A DNA stretch of 64,000 bases from Microbacterium sp. B35-30 (GTDB lineage: Bacteria > Actinomycetota > Actinomycetes > Actinomycetales > Microbacteriaceae), in NCBI RefSeq assembly GCF_010634855.1, contig NZ_MWLQ01000017.1, positions 1 to 64,000 on the forward strand. The letters run 5' to 3'. Under the pieces are notes generated by a model, which was given only the letters and a program-made list of their open reading frames with translations, was not told where the DNA came from and did not search any database. A program made the position numbers and the translations under genes. Position 1 is the stretch's first letter, and every line of letters starts with the position of its first letter. Shown here piece after piece: positions 7,953 through 16,981 of this stretch.

Positions 7953-10442
7953 TCAGAGTTTCGAGATCGGCGCGATCTTGATCAGCAGCTTCTTCGGACC
8001 CGCCGCGTCGAACCGCACGTGCGCCACGCGCTTCGCGCCTTCGCCGGTGACGGCATCCACTCGTCCCTCACCGAAGTCGTCGTGACGGATGCGGTCGCCC
8101 GGCGCCAGCTCCATGTCGCCGTTGTCGCGCACCTTGGAGGGGATCTTGTTCGCGAAGCGCTCGAGGTTGCCGGCCGGCTCGCGACGCGCGAGCGGCACCA
8201 GGTCGTCGCCGTAGCGGCGCCCTCCCGAGCCGCCGAATCCGGAGCCCGAGCCGCGCCGCGCGTTGAGCGCCCGCGACTGGGTGCCGCCGCGGGAGTTGAC
8301 GTCGCCGGGCGACTGCCGCCAGTGCAGCAGCTCATTCGGGATCTCCTGCAGGAAGCGGCTGGGCATCGCCACCGTCACCTCGCCGAACTGCGCGCGTGTC
8401 ATCGCCAGTGAGAGGTACAGGCGCTTGCGGGCACGCGTGATGCCGACGTAGAAGAGGCGCCGCTCCTCTTGCGGACCGCCCGGCTCGCCCGCCGAGATGC
8501 GGTGCGGGATGAGGTCCTCCTCGACGCCGGTGACGAACACGGCGTCGTACTCCAGGCCCTTCGCGGTGTGCAAGGTCATGAGCGAGACCGAACCCGAGGC
8601 GTCCTCGAGGTCGTCGGCGTCGGACACCAGCGCCACCTCGGTGAGGAAGTCGAGGAGGGTCCCCTCGGGGTTGTTGCGCGCGAACTCGCGGGCGACGGCC
8701 ACCATCTCATCGAGGTTCTCGATGCGCGCCTCGTCCTGCGCGTCCTTGCTGGCCCGCAGCGCGTCGTAGTAGCCGCTCTTGTTGAGCAGCAGCTGCAGAC
8801 CGTCGGCGACCGCGGTCGGGGGCGCGAGCTCTCCCGAGGCGGGAAGCATGATCTCGGATGCCTCGGCCAGCACCGCGTCCAGATGCGCGATGGCCGCCTG
8901 GATCTTGGGCCCGACACCCAGCGCCGACGAGTTCGCGAGCGCGTCGCGGAACGTGATCTGCTGGTCCACCGCGTAGCGGGAGATCGTCTCGATCGTCACG
9001 TCGCCGATGCCGCGACGCGGCCGGTTGATGATGCGGCGCATCGCCATCTCGTCGGCGGGGTTCGCCACCGCCACGAGGTACGCCAGGGCATCCTTGATCT
9101 CGGCGCGCTCGTAGAACTTCGTGCCGCCCATGATCTTGTAGGGCAGGGCGGAGCGGATGAAGATCTCTTCCAGCGCACGGGACTGCGAGTTGGTGCGGTA
9201 GAACACGGCCACCTGCGAGTAGTCGACGCCCGCCCGCCGCAGCGCCTCGATCTCGTCGGCGACGAACTGCGCCTCGTCGTGCTGCGAGTAGCCGGTGAAG
9301 CCGATGATCTTCTCGCCCTCGCCGACGTCGGTCCACAGGCGCTTGTCTTTGCGGTCGAAGTTGTGGCCGATGACGGCGTTCGCGGCCGACAGGATGTTCT
9401 GGGTCGACCGGTAGTTCTGCTCGAGCAGCACGACTTTGGCGCCCGGGTAGTCCTTCTCGAACTCGCTGATGTTGCGGATGTCGGCGCCGCGGAAGGCGTA
9501 GATCGACTGATCCGAGTCGCCGACGACGGTGAGCGATGCGCCGTCCTCGGCGGCCGGTGAGGCCTCGAAGATCATCATGCCGCCGGATCCGGCCAGGGGC
9601 GCGGCATCCGATCCGGGCGGACGCGTCAGCTCATGGATCAGCGCGTACTGCGCGTGGTTGGTGTCCTGGTACTCGTCGACGAGCACGTGACGGAAACGCC
9701 GGCGGTACACGTCCGCCACCTGCGGGAACGCGCGGAACAGGAACACCGTCTGGCCGATGAGGTCGTCGAAGTCGAAGGCGTTCGCCCGCTGCAGCTCGCG
9801 CTGGTACGCGCCGAACAGCTCGACGAAGACACGTTCGGCGGGATCGCTCATGTTGGCCGAGCGCGCGTAGGACTCGGCATCCGCCAGCTCGTTCTTCAGC
9901 TTCGAGATCTTCGACTGCGTGGCCGCGGGGGTGAGCCCGAACGCATCGGCCTCGTGCTCTTTGACGAGCCGCTTGATGAGCGCACGCGAGTCGCCCGAGT
10001 CGTAGATCGTGAACGACTTTGTGAACCCGAACTGCTCGGCCTCGCGGCGGAGGATGCGCACACATGCTGAGTGGAACGTCGAGATCCACATGCCGCGCGC
10101 CGAATCGCCCACCAGATGCTCGACGCGCTCGCGCATCTCGCCCGCGGCCTTGTTGGTGAAGGTGATCGCGAGGATCTGGCTCGGCCACGCCTCGCGGTTG
10201 CGCAGCAGCGACGCGATGCGGCGCGTGAGCACGCTGGTCTTTCCCGAGCCGGCGCCGGCGACGATCAGCAGCGCCTGTCCGCGGTACGTCACGGCCTCGC
10301 GCTGCTGCGGGTTCAACCCTTCGAGAAGGTCTTCGTCGGAACGCGCGCCCACGTGCGGCGCAGCGCCCATCGGGTGGGCGGCGTCGAGGACGATCGGACG
10401 AACGGTACCCGCGCCCGGCGCGGTCGGAATGGCGTCGGTCAT
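7953..10442 (-). CDS. pcrA: ATP-dependent DNA helicase PcrA/UvrD
   Basis: This 829-residue superfamily 1A 3'-5' helicase acts in nucleotide-excision repair, mismatch processing and replication-fork upkeep. Motifs run in order: Q motif LNPQQREAV, Walker A AGAGSGKT (62-69), DEYQDTN Walker B, GDSDQSIYAFRGAD (motif III), LLEQNYRS (motif IV), TLHTAKGLEYDAVF (motif V) and VGITRARKRLYL (motif VI). The C-terminus carries a Tudor-like tail (DRIRHDDFGEGRVDAV) known to contact RNA polymerase in PcrA. Length is as expected. The ATG start at 10442 is preceded by GGTGGGA. It is a stand-alone housekeeping gene. Confidence 0.96.
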   Translation of the reverse strand: MTDAIPTAPGAGTVRPIVLDAAHPMGAAPHVGARSDEDLLEGLNPQQREAVTYRGQALLIVAGAGSGKTSVLTRRIASLLRNREAWPSQILAITFTNKAAGEMRERVEHLVGDSARGMWISTFHSACVRILRREAEQFGFTKSFTIYDSGDSRALIKRLVKEHEADAFGLTPAATQSKISKLKNELADAESYARSANMSDPAERVFVELFGAYQRELQRANAFDFDDLIGQTVFLFRAFPQVADVYRRRFRHVLVDEYQDTNHAQYALIHELTRPPGSDAAPLAGSGGMMIFEASPAAEDGASLTVVGDSDQSIYAFRGADIRNISEFEKDYPGAKVVLLEQNYRSTQNILSAANAVIGHNFDRKDKRLWTDVGEGEKIIGFTGYSQHDEAQFVADEIEALRRAGVDYSQVAVFYRTNSQSRALEEIFIRSALPYKIMGGTKFYERAEIKDALAYLVAVANPADEMAMRRIINRPRRGIGDVTIETISRYAVDQQITFRDALANSSALGVGPKIQAAIAHLDAVLAEASEIMLPASGELAPPTAVADGLQLLLNKSGYYDALRASKDAQDEARIENLDEMVAVAREFARNNPEGTLLDFLTEVALVSDADDLEDASGSVSLMTLHTAKGLEYDAVFVTGVEEDLIPHRISAGEPGGPQEERRLFYVGITRARKRLYLSLAMTRAQFGEVTVAMPSRFLQEIPNELLHWRQSPGDVNSRGGTQSRALNARRGSGSGFGGSGGRRYGDDLVPLARREPAGNLERFANKIPSKVRDNGDMELAPGDRIRHDDFGEGRVDAVTGEGAKRVAHVRFDAAGPKKLLIKIAPISKL

Positions 10443-10524
10443 GTCCCACCAAGTCTAGGTCGCCGCGCCGACACCGGCCGGGCGCATGCCGCCCTCGCAT
10501 CCGCGGACGCGGGCACGCCGCCTC

Positions 10525-11406
10525 TCACGAAAGACGGGATGCTGCGGCCTCCAGTCGCCGCATCGCCTGCGGGACCTCATCGAGGCGTTCCGCCGCCTCG
10601 TCCCTGGCCACCTCGGCGATCCTGTCGTACGCGTGCGACAGCTCCCCCGCGCGCCCGGCGACGGCTGCCTCATGATCCACCCGTTGCGCGAGCAGCATGG
10701 CGTCACGGTGCGCGCCGAGCGCATCGTGGATGTCGTCGCCGGCCTCCACGAGCGCCTCCATCTCCTTCGTGCGCAGCCCGGGAGCGGCATCCGTGACGGA
10801 TTCCGCCACATACCGCATGCGACGTGCGGCCTTGCGGAGGGCGTGGTAGCGCGCATCCGTGCCGTCGAGCCGGGATTCTGCCTTCTCCACGCGACGCGCC
10901 TGTCTCGCCACCGCCGCGACCAGCACCTCCTCGGCCTCGCGATCGGGCTCGACGGGAATCGCCGCATCGACGAACTCGCGCAGCAGCCGCGCCCGCTCCT
11001 CGGCGCGCGGCGAGCTCGCGAGCTCCACCAGCCGCTGATGAGCCACCGAGTAGGCCTCCTGCTCGCTGCCGACGAGCCGCCGTTGCACGTCCGGGTCGTC
11101 GATCTCCGCCCGTTCCAGCATCTCGGCCGCGACCTCGGCGCGCACCTCGATGTCACGCACGACGCCGAGTTGCCGCCCCCACTCCACGTAGGCCACGCGC
11201 ACGCGCTCGGCTGCGCGGGCGTCCAGCGCGTCTCGGAAGCCTCGGAGCACGCTGCGCAGGCGCCTCACCCGCACCCGGTGCTGATGCACACCATCTGGCT
11301 CGTCGGCGACCGCGGCCGGGAGGGTCGCCTCGACCTCGTCCGCGGCGCGGCGCACGATCTCGCCGAGCACCTCGCCGAGCGTCGGGCTCTCCTGCGGTCT
11401 TCGCAC
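10525..11406 (-). CDS. CHAD-domain protein
   Basis: This 293-residue, almost wholly helical protein has the conserved-histidine motifs of CHAD domains: HQHRVRVRRLRSVLRGFRD (about 42-60) and HALRKAARRMRYVAE (about 205-220). CHAD proteins bind inorganic polyphosphate through these basic helices and often accompany CYTH triphosphatases. No CYTH gene is nearby. A GTG start is used. Charged Arg/Glu-rich helices make up most of the rest. It sits between pcrA and a response-regulator gene without obvious operon linkage. Confidence 0.88.
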   Translation of the reverse strand: MRRPQESPTLGEVLGEIVRRAADEVEATLPAAVADEPDGVHQHRVRVRRLRSVLRGFRDALDARAAERVRVAYVEWGRQLGVVRDIEVRAEVAAEMLERAEIDDPDVQRRLVGSEQEAYSVAHQRLVELASSPRAEERARLLREFVDAAIPVEPDREAEEVLVAAVARQARRVEKAESRLDGTDARYHALRKAARRMRYVAESVTDAAPGLRTKEMEALVEAGDDIHDALGAHRDAMLLAQRVDHEAAVAGRAGELSHAYDRIAEVARDEAAERLDEVPQAMRRLEAAASRLS

Positions 11407-11491
11407 GTCCCGAGCTTAGAGATACCGGCCACGTCACGCGATCCTCACCTTCTCCCAGAGGAGAGCACGCTCCGAAAGCCGCGGCAGCGGT

Positions 11492-12175
11492 TCAGAGCAG
11501 GCGGCGCGCCGAAGCCCAGGCCGTCAGCTCGTACCGCGATGACAGCTGCAGCTTGCGCAGCACCGCCGACACGTGCGACTCGACCGTCTTCATCGAGATG
11601 AACAGCTCGGCGGCGACCTCCTTGTAGGCGTAGCCGCGGGCGATGAGTCGCATCACCTCCTGCTCGCGCGCCGAAAGCCGGTCGAGCTCGTCGCTGGTCG
11701 CCGCCGTCTCGCCGACGGCCGCGCCGAAGGCATCGAGCACGAAGCCGGCGAGACGCGGCGAGAACACCGCGTCCCCCTCCGCGACGGCGTGCACCGCCTG
11801 GCTCACCTCGGCGCCTGACGAGCCCTTCGTGATGTAGCCCCTGGCACCGGCACGGATGACGCGCACGACGTCCTCCGCGGCATCCGACACGCTCAGCGCC
11901 AGGAATCGCGTCGTCGGCACCATGGGCCCGGCCGCACGGATCACCGTTTCGCCGCCGGCGGCCTCGGGGCCGGATGCGGCTGCACCCTGCCCCGAGGGCA
12001 GGTGCACGTCGAGCAGCACGACGTCGGGACGCGTCGCCTCGATGACGGCGACGGCGGCAGCGGCGTCGGCGGCCTCGCCGACGACGTCGATCGACGCGTC
12101 GAGGTCGGCCCGCAGACCCGACCGGAAGATGGAGTGGTCGTCGACGATCACGACGCGAACCCGGGCATCAGCCAC
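11492..12175 (-). CDS. LuxR/NarL-family response regulator
   Basis: This 227-residue regulator has a receiver domain with acidic pocket VDDH (11-14), phosphoacceptor Asp about 56 (DVVLLDVHLP) and conserved Ser in LALSVSD. Its DNA-binding domain reads LSAREQEVMRLIARGYAYKE followed by KTVESHVSAVLRKL. The GTG start overlaps the end of the sensor-kinase gene by 8 bp, so the two are translationally coupled. It likely regulates the divergent PspC-protein operon at 13764, as in similar actinobacterial loci; that target is inference. Confidence 0.93.
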   Translation of the reverse strand: MADARVRVVIVDDHSIFRSGLRADLDASIDVVGEAADAAAAVAVIEATRPDVVLLDVHLPSGQGAAASGPEAAGGETVIRAAGPMVPTTRFLALSVSDAAEDVVRVIRAGARGYITKGSSGAEVSQAVHAVAEGDAVFSPRLAGFVLDAFGAAVGETAATSDELDRLSAREQEVMRLIARGYAYKEVAAELFISMKTVESHVSAVLRKLQLSSRYELTAWASARRLL

Positions 12176-13661
12176 GGCGCACCTCCGATGCGGCGCTCGG
12201 CGCAGAGCCGGAAGCGGTGGAGTTCAGGCGACCGGAAACAGCGCCCGATCCACCGGCGGATGCCGGGGCGGGGGCCCCGAACCGCAGGTGCACCTCGGTG
12301 CCGCCGCCGGCCCCTCGACGCACAGTGGCGGATCCTCCGGCGCGTCGCATACGGCCCAGGATCGATTGACGGATGCCGAGCCTGTCGTCCGGCACATCCT
12401 GCAGGTCGAACCCGGGGCCGCGGTCGCGCACGTACACGTCGACGGCGTTCGCGTTGCCCTCGATGTACACCGACACATCTCCGCCCGCGTGGCGCGCGGC
12501 GTTCAGCATCGCCTCGCGGGACGCGGCCGCCACCTCGCCGCTGGCCCGCTCGGCGGGAAGCCCCGCCGAGACGACGTCGATGCGCACCGGGTAGTCGAGC
12601 TCGAGGGCGGCCGCGTAGTCGCGCAGGTCGGTCGAGAGGTCGCTGTCGGCGGCGGCATCGCCGTCGTAGAGCCACGCCCGCAGCTCGCGCTCCTGGGCGC
12701 GGGCGAGGCGCGCCACCTCACTCGAGGCGCCGGCGCGATTCTGGATGAGCGCGAGTGTCTGCAGCACCGAGTCGTGCAGGTGCGCCGCCATCTCAGCGCG
12801 CTGCTCCTCCCGGATGCGCCGCACGCGCTCCCCCGACAGTTCGCGCCACTTGTCGATCAGCATCGACGAGTACACCAGTGCGATCCCGACGAGCGGCATC
12901 AGCGCATAGACGAAGCCGGCCACTCCGACCTGCTGCAGTGTCGTCAGCTGTGCGAGCAGCAGCACGATGAGCACCACGGTGACGACGATGCGCACGACCG
13001 CCTCGTGCCGCGGACCCCGCGCGGGATCGCGACGATCGACCAGCGTCGCCCACGCGCCCGCCGCGACTGCGAGCGTGGTCGCGGCGAACACGCCGCCCGT
13101 CCACCCGGGCATCGACGTCTGCACCATGCCGTTGCCCGAGAACAGTGCGATGGCCGCCACCGTCGCGGCCGTCGCGGCGATCGCCGCGCCGGTGAGGATC
13201 CACGCCACCGGTGCACGGCGCGTCGGCACCTGCACCGGGGATCCACCGAGCGAGGCGTCGTGCGCAGGGTCAAGTGCGGGGTCGTGCGCCGGGTGATCCG
13301 CACGGCTCGGGGCCGCTGCCCCACCCGCCGGCACGGCGTCCGGCGCGGTGCCGGGCTCGACGTCGTCCCAGGGCATGAAAAGCCAGAGCCACGCGTACAG
13401 CAGCACTCCCGCCCCCGAGACGAGCGTCAGCGCGACGAAGCTCGTGCGCACGAGCCAGACGGGCCACCCGAGGTGGCCGGCGAGGCCGGACGAGACCCCC
13501 GATACCACGCAATCCCGCGGCCGCCGAAGCGGCGGCCGCGGGAGCGCCGCCTCCGGCCCGCCGCTCGCCTCGCCGCCCACCGCTCCGCCCACGGCGCCCG
13601 CACCAGGCGGCGAGGTCGCGGGGACCGCAGCGGGCGGGTTCGAAGGCATGCCGCCATCCAA
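12168..13661 (-). CDS. PspC-domain sensor histidine kinase
   Basis: This 497-residue kinase has a disordered Ala/Pro N-terminus, a PspC domain (about 55-115, with RDCVVSGVSSGLAGHL and a hydrophobic segment), further transmembrane helices (about 175-265), a dimerisation/H-box AEMAAHLHDSVLQTLALIQN, and a HATPase with VRDRGPGFD and an R-M-R-R-A-G-G lid. It is of the NarL/DesK-LiaS class and probably senses envelope stress. A TTG start at 13661 has GGAGGG 6 nt upstream; ATG 13649 is the alternative. It is coupled to the response regulator and divergent from another PspC-domain gene. Confidence 0.92.
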   Translation of the reverse strand: MDGGMPSNPPAAVPATSPPGAGAVGGAVGGEASGGPEAALPRPPLRRPRDCVVSGVSSGLAGHLGWPVWLVRTSFVALTLVSGAGVLLYAWLWLFMPWDDVEPGTAPDAVPAGGAAAPSRADHPAHDPALDPAHDASLGGSPVQVPTRRAPVAWILTGAAIAATAATVAAIALFSGNGMVQTSMPGWTGGVFAATTLAVAAGAWATLVDRRDPARGPRHEAVVRIVVTVVLIVLLLAQLTTLQQVGVAGFVYALMPLVGIALVYSSMLIDKWRELSGERVRRIREEQRAEMAAHLHDSVLQTLALIQNRAGASSEVARLARAQERELRAWLYDGDAAADSDLSTDLRDYAAALELDYPVRIDVVSAGLPAERASGEVAAASREAMLNAARHAGGDVSVYIEGNANAVDVYVRDRGPGFDLQDVPDDRLGIRQSILGRMRRAGGSATVRRGAGGGTEVHLRFGAPAPASAGGSGAVSGRLNSTASGSAPSAASEVRRG

Positions 13662-13763
13662 TCACCGCCCTCCGTCCCCGACCACACCCGGGCGCCAGGA
13701 TCAGGGAAGGGTCAGGGGATCACCCCATAGCGGGCGCCTGCCGGCGGCGGCCAGGGTGGAACC

Positions 13764-15335
13764 ATGACCGACACCACCTCCGCTCCCCCCACCGACCCGG
13801 GACCGCCGCCGCCCGCACCACCCGAGGCGCCGCACGCATCGGACCGGTTCTTCGACTGGGTGCGCGGGTTGGGCATCGCCCGGGGCGACGCCTGGCTCGG
13901 CGGCGTGTGCGGCGGACTCGCGGCGCGCCTGCGGATCGACCCGATCATCGTGCGCGGCATCTTCGTCGTGGTCGCGCTGCTCGGCTTCCCCGCCCTGCTC
14001 GTCTACGCGATCGCCTGGGCGCTGCTGCCCGACACGGATGGCCGCATCCACCTTCGCGAGCTGTTCCACGGCCGCTACGACCAGGCGATGACCGGCGTCT
14101 TCATCATCGCGGCCATCGGGTTCGTGCCGGTGGTGCCGTGGCTGCGCAACGTGCTGCTCTGGCCCGTGTGGGCCCTCACCGGCTTCGCGCCGTGGGCATG
14201 GGACGGCGGCGCCGCAGGCGTCTCTGCGCTCGACGTGCTCGGCTTCCTGCTGGGTATCGCCCTCATCGGCGGACTGGTGTTCCTCATCGTCCGGTCGGCA
14301 CGCGCCGATCGGTCCCCCTGGGCGGCGGCGCAGAAGGCTTCCGCGCCGCCCGTCCCCCCGGTCGCACCTCATTCGGGTGACGGTGCGACCTCTCCCTACG
14401 CGGCAACGGCCGCGGGAGCCGCGGACTCGGCCGGTCGGGCGCCGGCCGGGTCCGTGACGGGAGACGGGGCGACGGGTGCCGCGAGCGCACCGGCGAACGG
14501 CGCTCAGGTCGCCGACTGGCGCTCGCGACAGGAGGCGTGGCGCACGCAGAACCAGGCGTGGCAGCGCAGCCAGCAGGACGCCGGTCGCGCGGCTCGCGAG
14601 CAGGCCCGCCGCGAACGCGAAGCCGCCGGCACCGCCTTCGCCCGCGAAGCCGAGGAGCGTCGCCAGATCCGTCACGCCACACGGCCGCGCACCAGCTTCG
14701 TGTTCGTCCTCACCGCCCTGGGCGCGGCGGTCGTGGCGGGGGCTCTCGCGGTGCTCACCACGGCGAGCACGCCGTTCGCGGGGGCCATCGGCGTGTTCAC
14801 CGCCGCCCTGGTCACTGCTCTCGCGATGGTCGTCGCCGGAATCGCGCGCCGTCGCAGCGGCTTCCTGACCGCCGTCACGATCGTGCTGCTGGTGATCGGC
14901 GGATCGGTGGCTGCGGCATCCGGTCCCGATCGCTTCGTGGTCGGCAACGTCAATCTCGGCACGGCCAGCTACGAGCAGGCGCTCGTGCAGCCATTCGGCA
15001 GCACGAACATCTCGGTCGACCAGCTGTCACGATCCGAGGACGTCCGCGCCGGAGGCGTCGTCCTCACGAAGGGCGTCGGGGGCACCGACATCGTCGTCTA
15101 CCCGGGCACCGTGCTCGAACTCGACGCGATTCTCGGCGACGGCTCCGTGGTCTTCGAACGACTGCCCGGAACCGACGGCGGCGATGTCGAGTCGGGCACG
15201 GTGGAGCCCGGCAGCGACGGCGCCGTCGACTGGCGCGTCAGCAACGAAGACCCCTCCACAGATGCCGTCACGACGCAGCACATCACCCTCGACCAGCGCA
15301 CCGGCTCGGTCCACGTCGCGATCTTCGAGAAATGA
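13764..15335 (+). CDS. PspC-domain membrane protein with LiaF-like C-terminus
   Basis: This 523-residue protein has a Pro-rich N-terminus, a PspC domain (about 30-95, GDAWLGGVCGGLAARL) and several transmembrane helices. A long Ala-rich central stretch with Arg/Gln-rich helix (about 250-305) follows, then three more hydrophobic segments and an extracytoplasmic beta-rich tail (TASYEQALVQPFG onward) resembling LiaF-type domains. It is divergent from the PspC-kinase/response-regulator pair and probably forms part of the same envelope-stress circuit. The start has AGGGTGGA upstream. Its stop overlaps the next gene's ATG (ATGA). Confidence 0.82.
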   Translation: MTDTTSAPPTDPGPPPPAPPEAPHASDRFFDWVRGLGIARGDAWLGGVCGGLAARLRIDPIIVRGIFVVVALLGFPALLVYAIAWALLPDTDGRIHLRELFHGRYDQAMTGVFIIAAIGFVPVVPWLRNVLLWPVWALTGFAPWAWDGGAAGVSALDVLGFLLGIALIGGLVFLIVRSARADRSPWAAAQKASAPPVPPVAPHSGDGATSPYAATAAGAADSAGRAPAGSVTGDGATGAASAPANGAQVADWRSRQEAWRTQNQAWQRSQQDAGRAAREQARREREAAGTAFAREAEERRQIRHATRPRTSFVFVLTALGAAVVAGALAVLTTASTPFAGAIGVFTAALVTALAMVVAGIARRRSGFLTAVTIVLLVIGGSVAAASGPDRFVVGNVNLGTASYEQALVQPFGSTNISVDQLSRSEDVRAGGVVLTKGVGGTDIVVYPGTVLELDAILGDGSVVFERLPGTDGGDVESGTVEPGSDGAVDWRVSNEDPSTDAVTTQHITLDQRTGSVHVAIFEK

Positions 15336-15922
15336 GCCCCGCCATGAGCACTCCCGAGACTCCGGATGCCGCACCCGGCGCTGACGCCCTCGCCCAGCCC
15401 GGCCCGGCCGACGCCATGGACACAACGGCCACCGAGACGGCGACCCACGTCGGCCTGACACCGCCCCTGCCGACGGTGGCCGCCTCGGACGCGGCCGCCT
15501 CGGCATCGGTCGCCGAGGACGACTTCGTCCCGCCTGCGCCGGCGACCACCGCCGTCCTCCCCCCGCCGTACGTCGACACCCGGCCGCCCGCCTGGGACGC
15601 GCCGACGCAGACCGCGGCGCCCGAGCGGCCCGTGCCCGCGGCATCCGTGGATCTCACCGGCCCGCGCATCCGCTGGGCGGGAATCGTGTGGGGGCTCGTC
15701 CTCGCCGCGATCGCTGCAGTTGCGCTGTGGGTCCTCCTCGACCCGGCCAGACAGGCCGTGCTCACCTCGTGGCTGGTGGGGCTGAACCCGGCGACGGCGA
15801 TCGCCATCGCCGTCCTCCTCCTCGGCATGTTCGCGCTCATCACGGGCGTCGTCGGCATCGCCCGCCGCGCCCAGCGCGGCCTCGAGCGCCGGCGCGCGGC
15901 ATCCGCTCCCGCCCGGACCTGA
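15332..15922 (+). CDS. Two-helix membrane protein in the PspC operon
   Basis: This 196-residue protein has about 110 residues of Ala/Pro/Thr-rich disordered sequence, then two transmembrane helices (about 112-136 and 146-172) and a basic tail. No known domain is recognised. The ATG overlaps the previous stop codon, giving translational coupling; ATG 15344 is possible. It is followed by a very strong inverted repeat that may terminate the operon. Confidence 0.72.
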   Translation: MSPAMSTPETPDAAPGADALAQPGPADAMDTTATETATHVGLTPPLPTVAASDAAASASVAEDDFVPPAPATTAVLPPPYVDTRPPAWDAPTQTAAPERPVPAASVDLTGPRIRWAGIVWGLVLAAIAAVALWVLLDPARQAVLTSWLVGLNPATAIAIAVLLLGMFALITGVVGIARRAQRGLERRRAASAPART

Positions 15923-15927
15923 CCCCG

Positions 15928-15997
15928 AACAGGTCAACCGCGCTTCCACAGGAGGTTGAAACGAACCAACCTCCTGTGGAAGGCCGGTTGACCTGTT
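15928..15997. terminator. Long inverted repeat (31-bp arms, 8-nt loop)
   Basis: Arms 15928-15958 and 15967-15997 pair at 29 of 31 positions around the loop AAACGAAC. The stem is longer than a typical terminator and has no T-run. It follows the PspC operon and precedes yccF, so it may act as a terminator, but a small mobile-repeat origin is also possible. Confidence 0.75.
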
Positions 15998-16070
15998 GAA
16001 CGGAGCGACAACCAGCCCGGCACCCCCGCCTCACAGCGGGTTCGCGGCATCCGATCGAGAGAATCGACCC

Positions 16071-16460
16071 GTGCGCACCCTCCTCAACATCATCTGGCTC
16101 GTGCTGTCGGGCTTCTGGATGTTCCTCGGCTACCTGCTGGCGGGGGTGCTGCTGTGCATCCTGATCTTCACGATCCCGTGGGGCATCGCCTCGTTCCGCA
16201 TCGGCCTCTACGCACTGTGGCCGTTCGGCCGCACCGTCGTCGACAAGCCGGGCGTCGGCGTCGGATCGTTCCTCGGCAACGTGGTGTGGGTGATCCTCGC
16301 CGGCTGGTGGCTCGCGATCGGCCACATCCTGACGGGTGTCGCGCTGTGCATCACGATCATCGGCATCCCGCTGGGCATCGCGAGCTTCAAGCTCGTGCCG
16401 ATCTCGCTCATGCCGCTCGGCAAGAACATCGTCCCCGCCGACCTGGTCCGCGCCGCCTGA
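16071..16460 (+). CDS. YccF-family inner membrane protein
   Basis: This 129-residue protein contains two copies of the YccF hydrophobic domain. Each has a glycine-proline turn (IFTIPWGIASFRIGLYALWPFG and ITIIGIPLGIASFKLVPISL regions, here named by position 34-57 and 97-117). YccF proteins are membrane proteins of unknown role. A GTG start at 16071 has GAGAGA about 8 nt upstream. It is preceded by the long inverted repeat, so it is probably transcribed separately from the PspC operon. Confidence 0.85.
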   Translation: MRTLLNIIWLVLSGFWMFLGYLLAGVLLCILIFTIPWGIASFRIGLYALWPFGRTVVDKPGVGVGSFLGNVVWVILAGWWLAIGHILTGVALCITIIGIPLGIASFKLVPISLMPLGKNIVPADLVRAA

Positions 16461-16469
16461 GCGGCGGGT

Positions 16470-16958
16470 CTACTCCCCCGGCAGCCAGGCCTCGATCGCC
16501 TCGACGACCTCGGGAGCATCGGGCTTGGTCTGCGGCGCGAACCGCTTGACCTCGCCCGAGGGGCTCACCAGGAACTTCTCGAAGTTCCACGTGATGCGGC
16601 CCTTCTTGCCGTCGACGTCGGGCGTTCCGGTCAGCTCCTGGTAGAGCGGGTGAGCGTGGCGACCGTTGACCCGCACCTTCTCGGCCATCGGGAAGGTGAC
16701 GCCCCACGTGGTCGAGCAGTACTCCGCGACCGCTTCTTCGGTCGAGAGCTCCTGCAGGAACTGATTGCTCGGAAAGCCGATCACCGTGAAGCCGCGGTCG
16801 GCATACGCCTTCTGCAGCGCCTCGAGCTGTTCGTACTGCGGCGACAGTCCGCATCGCGACGCGACGTTGACGACGAGGGCGAGCCGTCCGTCGGCGAGCT
16901 CGCCGAAGGTGGTGCTGTCTCCGTGGATCGTGGTGACGGGGATCTCTTCGAGGGTCAT
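16470..16958 (-). CDS. Glutathione peroxidase-family thiol peroxidase
   Basis: This 162-residue peroxidase reduces hydrogen or organic peroxides. It is a cysteine, not selenocysteine, enzyme: the peroxidatic Cys36 sits in NVASRCGL, with Gln66 (FPSNQF) and Trp124-Asn125 (WNF) completing the usual tetrad. Most actinobacterial homologues of this type use thioredoxin or mycothiol-linked reductants, so the glutathione name is historical. ATG 16958 has GGAAGGG 8 nt upstream; an in-frame ATG at 16982 overlaps the upstream regulator's stop codon. It is co-transcribed with the OhrR-like gene. Confidence 0.92.
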   Translation of the reverse strand: MTLEEIPVTTIHGDSTTFGELADGRLALVVNVASRCGLSPQYEQLEALQKAYADRGFTVIGFPSNQFLQELSTEEAVAEYCSTTWGVTFPMAEKVRVNGRHAHPLYQELTGTPDVDGKKGRITWNFEKFLVSPSGEVKRFAPQTKPDAPEVVEAIEAWLPGE

Positions 16959-16981
16959 GCGTTTCCCTTCCTTGCCGTTCA

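Noticed and set aside
11856..13730. Plus-strand open frame of about 624 codons
   Set aside because: Antisense to the response regulator and sensor kinase, both with complete motifs.
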